A stretch of DNA of 5,214 bases, taken from an uncultured Phycisphaerales bacterium. Its GTDB lineage: Bacteria; Planctomycetota; Phycisphaerae; Phycisphaerales; SM1A02. Every line of letters begins with the position of its first letter. Positions within the stretch are counted from its first letter, which is position 1. The stretch lies in NCBI GenBank assembly GCA_946886375.1, contig CAMPIL010000262.1, positions 1 through 5,214 on the forward strand. The letters run 5' to 3'. The position numbers were made by a program, and so were the translations under genes. The notes beneath the pieces were generated by a model. The model made no database searches, was not told where the DNA came from, and worked only from the letters and a program-made list of their open reading frames with translations. Positions 1 to 5,214 of this stretch are shown one piece after another.

Positions 1-72
1 TCGGGCATTGATTCTCTCGACTGTGTGTTGCCGATAACTCCTACGCACGAAACACGCTGGCGGACCCGAAAA
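1..72 (+). other. 5' leader or upstream in-frame extension of the first gene
   Basis: The frame of the large protein has no stop from position 1 onward, so this stretch could be coding. Translated, it is unlike the start of a Maf protein (Cys, Trp, Thr and Arg scattered with no pattern), which favours a non-coding leader before ATG 73. A GTG at 25 is a possible alternative start. TGGCGG at 58-63 is only a poor Shine-Dalgarno candidate for ATG 73. No preceding gene end can be recognised. Confidence 0.4.
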
Positions 73-1512
73 ATGCCCTCACCTGCGGTGCAATCTTACC
101 TGTCGCGAAACCTGGCGGCGCTTGGCGAGCGAAATGCGGTTGTCGTGGAACTTATTGCGTCGGTCGCCGCGGACCATGGCGTGACGTTTGCAGGGACCTC
201 GCAAGGCGTGCCCAGCGCGATGCTGGATGGCAAGCCACTGTGCAGCCGCCATCGACCGCTGGAAGAAGCCCAGCGGCAGGTCGACAGCATCGATCTTGTT
301 GAACATGCGGCCGTTGTCGTGCTTGGATTCGGGCTCGGATACCACGTTCAGCGGCTGGCTGAACGCGCGAACAAGGCGACGCTCATCATCGTGTTCGAAC
401 CCGATCCTGGTCTGTTGCGGGCCGCACTGGAGAACATTGATCACTCAGGCTGGATGAAGGATGCCCTGCTGCTGTTTGTGACCGACGCCTCTGACCGCGG
501 CGCACTGGCCCGAAAACTGGAAGGCACGGAGTCGATCCTTGCGCAGGGTGTGCATTTCTTCGAGCATCCCGCTAGCCGCGCCCGTCTGGGTGATCGCGCT
601 TCGCAATTCACCACCCTGTTCACCGAGTTCATCTCCGCCGCCAAGACAACGCTGATGACGACATTGATGCGATCGATCGACACGACGCGCAACTTGATGT
701 TGAACATCGATCACTACGTCGGCGGGAGCGGAATCGCCGACCTGCACAATGTCGCCGCCGGTCGGCCAGCCGTGGTCGTGTCGGCCGGCCCCAGCCTGCA
801 CCGCAACGTCCATCAACTGAAGGACCCGGCGGTGCGCGAGCGGTGCGTGATCATCGCGGTGCAGACCACGCTCAAACCGCTGCTGGAGTCGGGCATTCGG
901 CCGCATTTCGTCACGGCGCTTGATTACCACGAAATCTCCAAGCGCTTTTACGAAGGCTTGCGTGCCGACGATGTCCGCGACGTGACGCTGATCGCCGACC
1001 CCAAGGCTCATCCAGTGATTCTGGACGTGTATCCGGGACCGGTTCGCTGCTGCGCCAACCCATTTCTCGACAAGATGGTGGGCAAGTTGCATCGCCCGAT
1101 GGGTGACTTGCCCGCCGGCGCGACTGTCGCGCACCTCGCTGTGTACGTGGCGAAATTCCTGGGGTGCAACCCGATTGCGATGATCGGACAGGACCTGGGC
1201 TTCACCGACGGCCTGTACTACTCGCCGGGCATTGCGATTCATGATGTCTGGGCTCCGGAACTGAATCCATTCAACACGATCGAGATGATGGAGTGGCAGC
1301 GCATTGTTCGCCACCGCACCCACCTTCGCAGAGTCAAGGACGTGCACGGCAAATCGATCTACACCGATGCGCAGATGCACACATACCTGCAGCAGTTTGA
1401 ACGAGACTTCGCCCAGTACAAGCGCGAGGGTTTGACGGTCATCGACGCGACCGAAGGCGGCGTGGCGAAACAGCACACCACGGCCATGCCGCTGGCCGCG
1501 TTTCTTCAAACA
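73..1512 (+). other. Domain: Maf / DUF115 (MptE-like) region of the large protein
   Basis: This covers residues 1-480 of the first protein and is the only part with strong family motifs. Seen directly: the GFGLGY nucleotide-fold loop, an acidic strand end VFEPDP at 107-112, the GPSL motif at 239-242 that is the signature of DUF115, and IGQDLGF at 371-377. In characterised Maf proteins this core has a GT-A-like fold related to sialyltransferases and moves CMP-activated nonulosonic acids to flagellin. Co-location with neuA and neuB supports the same donor here. The acceptor is not encoded in the window, so flagellin as target is inference. Confidence 0.8.
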
Positions 1513-3648
1513 CACGCGTCAAGCAGTGCGTCGTTGCCAGCGATTTCGATTCCGAACTTGAAATCGGACGCCAACCGCATGCGTGCCGCCGCCGCGAGAA
1601 TGGCCGAGGTGCGTGGCGAGGTGCATCAACTGAAAACACTCTCCAGCAACACCATCGGCCTGCTGAAGGCGATGATTGAAAAGCAAAATGATTTGGCGGA
1701 GATGGCTCGCCTGTTTGAGAAAGTCGATCGAAATCGCAAGCAGGTGGAGCAGCGGATGGAGACGTTCGAGCTGCTCAATCACCTCAACCAATTGGGCGTG
1801 TTCAACCGCATGAAGGCCGACCGCCGGCTGCACATGCAGAGCGATCTGAGCCCGCTTGCCCGTCAGCGTTCCCAACTCGAACGCGATTTGGCCAACGTGA
1901 CATGGATTGTCGATGCAGCGCAGGAGATGCTCGATCAGATCGAACTGAGCGACTGCCTGCTACGAGGCAAACCGGCCGCGTCCCGGCCGCAGGCAATCGG
2001 AAGCATCCAGCGCGAGCACGCCAACACGGACGCCGCGAAAGCGGCCGCTCGCGCCCGCATCGCGGCGCTCGTGCCAATCGATCCTGATTGCAACGGCCTC
2101 GGCATTCCGCGCTCACTCAGCCAACAATTCAGCGGTCGATCGATTCTTCAGGCCACGCTCGAGCAATTGGGAGAGTCCACCAGAATCGAATCAATCATTC
2201 TTCTTGTGCCTGCGATTTTCGATGTTGAACCGTTGATCGATCGCTCGCGCATCGGCGTGCCGGTTGAGATTGAGGGCGTGGACGGCTCGCTCTTTGGGCC
2301 CGAGCGCCGCGCCATCGCCGCGGCACGCCTGTGGGCCGACACCTGTTGGCGGGGCGGCATCGCCGGCATGAGCATTTACGATGAAGTGCTCTGCCCGCAA
2401 GCGATGAATCCAGTCATGCAGCGCCGCGGGCTGACGGCCGCGCTGATCGTCGGCCCGGACTGGCCGCTGGTGCAAGTGACCGGCGAAGAGGGATGCGATT
2501 CGGTCATCGCACGACATCTGGAGCATCCCCAGCAGCACAACATCGTTTTCACGCAGGCCCCGCCGGGAGTGTGCGGCTGCCTCGTGAGCGCTTCGCTCAT
2601 GCAGGAGTTGGCACAACGCAATCGCCTGTCAACGATCGGCGGCCTGCTTGTCTATCAGCCGCACGCCCCGCAAGGCGATCCGATCGCCCGCGACGCAAAC
2701 GTGCAGATCGAACACAGCGTGCGGCGTTCGCTGGTCCGGGCGACGTTCGATTCGCCCCGCCAACATCAACTGCTGGGATCACTGAGCGAACAAACCGGGC
2801 AGTCGAGTGCTGCAGCTATTCAAAGACTCGAGATCGCAGCGTCGCGCCTGCGCGAACCGCAGCACATCACGCTGGAACTCGGAACACAGCGAATCAGCAA
2901 CGGCCGATTCCGCAAACAATCGCGCGGGTGCATCGACCGGCCGCTTCTTTCCATCCCATTGGCTAAGCGAATCTTCTCAGAAATCGCAGCCTTTGAATCA
3001 CGCGACGTCGCGCTCACGCTCGACGGCGTCGGCGATCCCCTGCTTCATCCGCAGTTCGACGAGATCATTCAACTCGCAAAGCAATCCGGAGTTCGTGGCG
3101 TACATGTGCGCACCGACCTGCTCGTCGATCGCGCGACGCTCGATCGGCTGCTGGCGTGCGATGTCGACGTGGTGAGCGTCAACCTGAACGCCGACCGGGC
3201 CGCGACGTACATCGTCATGATGGGATGCGATCGGTTCAAGGATGTGCTGCTGAACATTGAACATCTGTTGAACCACCGTCGGCGTTTGACCGATCATCCC
3301 GGAGCTGCGGCCTTCGCCCTGCCGTGGATTGTCCCGCACCTGCAGCGATGTTCGGAAACCTATGAAGACATTGATTCCTTCTTCGATCGCTGGCAGCACA
3401 TGCTCGGCTGCGCGGTGATCGAAGGATGCTCGCACTTGAATGGCGATGATGATCTCTCGCCCGCAGTCACACCGCAACGTGTGCTCGACCACCGCGCCAA
3501 GCGAGACATGATGATCCTCTCGGATGGAACGATACCCCTTGACTGGCAGGATTGGGCGTGCACGCGCAGCGCTGGAGACCTGTCGCGGCAATCGATCGCT
3601 GAAGTCTGGAAATCAATGCAAGATGCGACTTCAAAGAACGCCAATTGA
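73..3648 (+). CDS. Maf/DUF115 glycosyltransferase-like protein fused to nucleotidyltransferase-like and radical-SAM/SPASM-like domains
   Basis: Probable transferase of a nonulosonic acid onto a protein acceptor, most likely flagellin in the cytoplasm (family knowledge plus context). Numbering from ATG 73 gives 1191 residues, well above the usual 600-700 for Maf proteins. Residues 1-480 carry Maf/DUF115 hallmarks: LCSRHRPLEEAQ (56-67), the Rossmann-like GFGLGY (85-90), VVVSAGPSL (234-242), LDYHE (283-287) and IGQDLGFTDG (371-380). Residues 500-620 are charged and helical, probably coiled coil. Residues 665-900 resemble an SpsF/NeuA-type nucleotidyltransferase fold. Residues 930-1191 resemble a radical-SAM plus SPASM protein but have no cysteine cluster. 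There is no signal peptide or membrane segment. Start: ATG 73 precedes the family-like N-terminus SYLSRNLAAL. GTG 25 would add 16 residues of unlikely composition, and the frame stays open to the window edge. It lies 15 bp upstream of neuA. The Maf call is confident; the two C-terminal domain calls are fold-level inferences. Confidence 0.85.
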   Translation: MPSPAVQSYLSRNLAALGERNAVVVELIASVAADHGVTFAGTSQGVPSAMLDGKPLCSRHRPLEEAQRQVDSIDLVEHAAVVVLGFGLGYHVQRLAERANKATLIIVFEPDPGLLRAALENIDHSGWMKDALLLFVTDASDRGALARKLEGTESILAQGVHFFEHPASRARLGDRASQFTTLFTEFISAAKTTLMTTLMRSIDTTRNLMLNIDHYVGGSGIADLHNVAAGRPAVVVSAGPSLHRNVHQLKDPAVRERCVIIAVQTTLKPLLESGIRPHFVTALDYHEISKRFYEGLRADDVRDVTLIADPKAHPVILDVYPGPVRCCANPFLDKMVGKLHRPMGDLPAGATVAHLAVYVAKFLGCNPIAMIGQDLGFTDGLYYSPGIAIHDVWAPELNPFNTIEMMEWQRIVRHRTHLRRVKDVHGKSIYTDAQMHTYLQQFERDFAQYKREGLTVIDATEGGVAKQHTTAMPLAAFLQTHASSSASLPAISIPNLKSDANRMRAAAARMAEVRGEVHQLKTLSSNTIGLLKAMIEKQNDLAEMARLFEKVDRNRKQVEQRMETFELLNHLNQLGVFNRMKADRRLHMQSDLSPLARQRSQLERDLANVTWIVDAAQEMLDQIELSDCLLRGKPAASRPQAIGSIQREHANTDAAKAAARARIAALVPIDPDCNGLGIPRSLSQQFSGRSILQATLEQLGESTRIESIILLVPAIFDVEPLIDRSRIGVPVEIEGVDGSLFGPERRAIAAARLWADTCWRGGIAGMSIYDEVLCPQAMNPVMQRRGLTAALIVGPDWPLVQVTGEEGCDSVIARHLEHPQQHNIVFTQAPPGVCGCLVSASLMQELAQRNRLSTIGGLLVYQPHAPQGDPIARDANVQIEHSVRRSLVRATFDSPRQHQLLGSLSEQTGQSSAAAIQRLEIAASRLREPQHITLELGTQRISNGRFRKQSRGCIDRPLLSIPLAKRIFSEIAAFESRDVALTLDGVGDPLLHPQFDEIIQLAKQSGVRGVHVRTDLLVDRATLDRLLACDVDVVSVNLNADRAATYIVMMGCDRFKDVLLNIEHLLNHRRRLTDHPGAAAFALPWIVPHLQRCSETYEDIDSFFDRWQHMLGCAVIEGCSHLNGDDDLSPAVTPQRVLDHRAKRDMMILSDGTIPLDWQDWACTRSAGDLSRQSIAEVWKSMQDATSKNAN
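1570..1935 (+). other. Domain: helical, probably coiled-coil segment
   Basis: Residues about 500-620 of the first protein are rich in Ala, Leu, Glu, Gln, Lys and Arg with hydrophobic residues at 3-4 spacing, for example around LLKAMIEKQNDLAEMARLF (530-548) and the MR-E/Q-rich stretch 555-605. There are almost no glycines or prolines. Many Maf proteins carry a C-terminal helical bundle after the DUF115 core, so this may be that bundle, here also serving as the linker to the extra domains. Confidence 0.6.
2050..2772 (+). other. Domain: SpsF/NeuA-like nucleotidyltransferase-fold region, apparently degenerate
   Basis: Residues about 660-900 of the first protein follow the layout of a GT-A-type sugar nucleotidyltransferase. 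The stretch NGLGIPRSLSQQFSGRSILQ (674-693) sits where SpsF/NeuA proteins have their R-G-G-S-K-R-L-P-G-K loop and following strand-helix. It is followed by a hydrophobic strand IESIILLVP (705-713), then GPDWPLV (794-800) like the VRGDCPL strand of SpsF, and TQAPPG (827-832). The basic glycine-rich phosphate-binding loop is not recognisable, so the domain may bind without catalysing. The assignment rests on remembered pattern order; a profile or structure search would be needed to settle it. Confidence 0.45.
2860..3645 (+). other. Domain: radical-SAM/SPASM-like region lacking Fe-S cysteines
   Basis: Residues about 930-1191 of the first protein. LTLDGVGDPLLHP (981-993) matches the G-x-G-E/D-P-L-L-H-P signature on the second strand of radical-SAM barrels. 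VHVRTDLLV (1010-1018) corresponds to the T-N-G/T-D-L strand and VVSVNLNA (1033-1040) to the next one. The C-terminus, MMILSDGTIPLDWQDWACTR through GDL...IAEVWKS (1146-1181), matches a SPASM tail. The CxxxCxxC that should precede position 975 is absent, and the tail keeps only one cysteine (C1163). The remaining cysteines (953, 1029, 1052, 1093, 1113, 1119) form no cluster pattern, so this is probably a pseudoenzyme or scaffold domain. Confidence 0.6.
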
Positions 3649-3663
3649 ACACCATTTTCGATC
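3649..3663 (+). other. 15-bp intergenic gap between the Maf-type gene and neuA
   Basis: The gap contains no GGAG-like ribosome binding site, no hairpin and no T-run, so neither a terminator nor a separate promoter is visible. The two genes are most simply read as one transcript. Weak or missing Shine-Dalgarno sequences are common in planctomycetes. Confidence 0.6.
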
Positions 3664-4401
3664 ATGAAGACTCAAATTGATCATCCTCGGGCAATTGCTG
3701 TTGTCATCGGCCGCGCTGGAAGCAAAGGCCTGCCTGGCAAGAACACTCGCGCCATCGGCGGCCGGCCGATGATCTGCCACACCATCGAAGACGCGCTGAG
3801 CGCACCAACCATTGATCGCGTGGTCGTCTCAACCGACGGCGACGCCATCGCCTATGCAGCGCAGGACATGGGTGTTGAAGTCATCCGCCGCCCCGCCGCG
3901 CTGGCCACTGACAACGCCACGGTTGACGGCGCAGTGCGCCATGCAGTTGAGGCAATCGACTCGCATGATCCAATCGTCGTGATCCTGTATGCCAACGTGC
4001 CGGTGCGCCCGGACGATCTGATCGATCGTGCGGTGAGGGAACTCATTGCATCCGGAGCCGACAGCGTGCAATCCTACGGAGAGGTCGGAAAAAATCACCC
4101 CTATTGGATGGTGACGCTGGACGGCGACCAGCGCGTGAGACAGCACGTGCCCAACACGATCTATCGCAGGCAGGATCTGCCCCCGCTGTATCTGCCCGAT
4201 GGCGGCGTCATTGCGGTCACGCGAAAGTCGCTGTTCAACGTGGTGGAAGGCCAGCCGCATGCGTTTCTGGGTGCGGATCGTCGCGGCATCGTGTCGCCTG
4301 CGGGTTCGGTCATTGACGTGGACACGCCGGCGGACTTTGAGGTTGCCGCCGCGTCGCTGCGATCCAATCGAGACCTTTCCGCGAGTACAGTGCATCTGTG
4401 A
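3664..4401 (+). CDS. neuA: Acylneuraminate (nonulosonate) cytidylyltransferase, NeuA family
   Basis: Activates a nonulosonic acid with CTP, giving the CMP-sugar and pyrophosphate; cytoplasmic. The 245 residues are typical for the family. The N-terminal nucleotide-binding loop GRAGSKGLPGKN (16-27) is clear, followed by VVVSTD (53-58), RRPAALATDNAT (75-86) and the C-terminal IDVDTPADFEVA (217-228), whose Asp218 and Asp220 should be the metal ligands. LYANVPVR (108-115) stands where many NeuA proteins have LQPTSPLR, so the acceptor sugar may differ from N-acetylneuraminate; legionaminate or pseudaminate cytidylyltransferases (LegF, PseF) are alternatives. ATG 3664 lies 15 bp after the upstream stop with no clear Shine-Dalgarno sequence, and begins just ahead of the conserved first strand. 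The stop overlaps the neuB start by 4 bp. The family is certain; the sugar specificity is not. Confidence 0.93.
   Translation: MKTQIDHPRAIAVVIGRAGSKGLPGKNTRAIGGRPMICHTIEDALSAPTIDRVVVSTDGDAIAYAAQDMGVEVIRRPAALATDNATVDGAVRHAVEAIDSHDPIVVILYANVPVRPDDLIDRAVRELIASGADSVQSYGEVGKNHPYWMVTLDGDQRVRQHVPNTIYRRQDLPPLYLPDGGVIAVTRKSLFNVVEGQPHAFLGADRRGIVSPAGSVIDVDTPADFEVAAASLRSNRDLSASTVHL
4398..4401 (+). promoter_or_regulatory. GTGA start/stop overlap, neuA-neuB translational coupling
   Basis: The GTG start of neuB (4398-4400) shares bases with the TGA stop of neuA (4399-4401). Such four-base overlaps normally mean that a terminating ribosome reinitiates on the next gene, keeping synthase and activating enzyme in fixed ratio. 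No strong Shine-Dalgarno sequence lies upstream (GCGAGTACAG is the closest purine-containing stretch), which fits reinitiation. Coupling is inferred from the arrangement. Confidence 0.65.
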
Positions 4402-5214
4402 AGATCGGCACTCGAGACATCGCGCCGGATCGCCCGCCGTACATCATCGCGGAGATCGGCGTCAATCACGATGGTTCGGTCGACCGTGCGCTGGACTTGG
4501 TCGCTGCGGCCAAGCACGCCGGCGCAGATGCGATCAAACTTCAATTGTTTGAAACCGATCGCCTGCTCAGCCGCGAGGCAAAATTCGCCGCGTATCAGGT
4601 TCAATCCGGAGACGCCGATCCATTTGCGATGCTCCGGCGGCTGGAATTGAACGTCACGCAGATGTCGCCGATCGTCGCCGCAGCACATGAATCAGATCTG
4701 CACGCCATTGTCACCGTTTTCACCGCTGAACTGGTGCGGCAGGCCGAGAAACTGCACTGGGATGCGTACAAAACCGCTTCGCCTGACATCATCAATCGCC
4801 CGCTGATTGATGCGTTGGCAGCAACCGGGCGTCCGCTGCTGGTGAGCGCGGGGGCGTCCACTCTTGATGAAATTAAGCAGGCGGCTGGATGGCTCAGCCA
4901 TCGCCCGCACCTGTTCATGCATTGCGTCAGCGCGTACCCGACGCCGGATGAAAGCGCATCGCTGCGCGGCCTTGCAGCCATGCGCGCGGCGGGCGTCCGG
5001 GCGTTGGGCTATTCAGATCACACGGCGAGCATTGACGGCGGTGCGCTGGCGGTCGCCAGCGGCGCGTGCGTGTTGGAAAAGCACCTCACCTACGATCGCG
5101 CTGCTTCAGGCCCGGATCATGCCGCGTCGCTCGATCCACCCATGTTCGCCGAGTACGTTCGACTGGCTCATCGCGCGTTTCGAATGCTTGGTGAATTGAA
5201 TAAGCTTGTGCTTC
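4398..5214 (+). CDS. neuB: N-acetylneuraminate/legionaminate synthase, NeuB family (3' partial)
   Basis: Condenses phosphoenolpyruvate with an N-acetylmannosamine-type sugar to make a nonulosonic acid; cytoplasmic, metal-dependent. Translation from GTG 4398 gives 272 residues with no stop before the window edge. NeuB proteins are usually about 340 residues, so the end of the TIM barrel and the antifreeze-like SAF domain lie outside. Motifs in order: IAEIGVNHDG (17-26), AGADAIKLQ (41-49), YKTASPDIINRPL (124-136), SAGASTLDEI (150-159), HCVSAYPTPDE (175-185), GYSDHT (204-209), EKHLT (227-231) and GPDH (238-241). His208 and His229 match the metal-binding pair; Lys47 and Lys125 match conserved active-site lysines. 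GTG is chosen because it yields the usual short lead into the first strand, and the next ATG is at codon 78. It overlaps the neuA stop. The HCVSxYPTP form resembles legionaminate-type synthases, which is only a hint. Confidence 0.93.
   Translation, partial: MKIGTRDIAPDRPPYIIAEIGVNHDGSVDRALDLVAAAKHAGADAIKLQLFETDRLLSREAKFAAYQVQSGDADPFAMLRRLELNVTQMSPIVAAAHESDLHAIVTVFTAELVRQAEKLHWDAYKTASPDIINRPLIDALAATGRPLLVSAGASTLDEIKQAAGWLSHRPHLFMHCVSAYPTPDESASLRGLAAMRAAGVRALGYSDHTASIDGGALAVASGACVLEKHLTYDRAASGPDHAASLDPPMFAEYVRLAHRAFRMLGELNKLVL

Noticed and set aside
8..38. Possible promoter: TTGATT at 8-13 and GATAAC at 33-38
   Set aside because: The spacing of 19 bp is long, the -10 match is poor, and the region may be coding. 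Chance occurrence is likely.
445..1515. Long open frame on the - strand (356 codons)
   Set aside because: It lies entirely inside the Maf-motif-bearing gene on the other strand, its translation is His/Arg/Val-rich with no recognisable domain, and long antisense frames are expected in G+C-rich coding DNA.
2998..3591. Open frame of 197 codons on the - strand
   Set aside because: It is antisense to the radical-SAM-like region, which is conserved in the + frame; there is no domain or start signal of its own.
2860..3648. Catalytically active radical-SAM enzyme
   Set aside because: No CxxxCxxC motif is present, so [4Fe-4S]/SAM chemistry is not supported despite the fold-like motifs.
3620..3664. 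Rho-independent terminator between the first gene and neuA
   Set aside because: There is no inverted repeat followed by a T-run. The only T-rich bit, ATTTTCG, has no stem before it.
3829..4395. Open frame of 188 codons on the - strand
   Set aside because: It is antisense to neuA, which has clear catalytic motifs over the same bases. The translation is low-complexity in His/Arg/Gln and looks like a shadow.

Overview
The window is about 60% G+C, is almost entirely coding, and reads in one direction on the + strand. It holds three consecutive genes. The first is a very large, probably three-domain Maf/DUF115 protein (73-3648). The second is a CMP-nonulosonate (sialic-acid-type) cytidylyltransferase of the NeuA family (3664-4401). 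The third is the first ~272 codons of a NeuB-type nonulosonate synthase (4398 to the window edge), which runs off the 3' end. I see no RNA genes, mobile elements, CRISPR arrays or convincing terminators.

Organism: the DUF115 subtype, the fusion to nucleotidyltransferase-like and SPASM/radical-SAM-like domains, the lack of clear Shine-Dalgarno sequences before the genes, and the moderately high G+C all suggest a planctomycete, possibly of the class Phycisphaerae. This is inferred from remembered family resemblance and not from a database search.

Layout: positions 1-72 are a short leader in which the reading frame of the first gene stays open to the window edge, so its start is uncertain (ATG 73 preferred, GTG 25 possible, further upstream not excluded). 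Only 15 bp separate gene 1 from gene 2. Genes 2 and 3 overlap by 4 bp (GTGA). The spacing implies one operon with probable translational coupling between neuA and neuB.

Function: NeuB condenses a hexosamine-derived sugar with phosphoenolpyruvate to give a nine-carbon nonulosonic acid. NeuA activates that acid as the CMP-sugar. Maf proteins of flagellated bacteria are the likely transferases that place such sugars on flagellin Ser/Thr. The three genes therefore look like the make-activate-transfer core of a nonulosonic-acid (sialic, legionaminic or pseudaminic type) glycosylation system, probably for flagellin. The most unusual element is the C-terminal ~530 residues of the first protein. There a nucleotidyltransferase-like domain without a clear signature loop is followed by a radical-SAM/SPASM-like domain that has lost all its iron-sulphur cysteine motifs.
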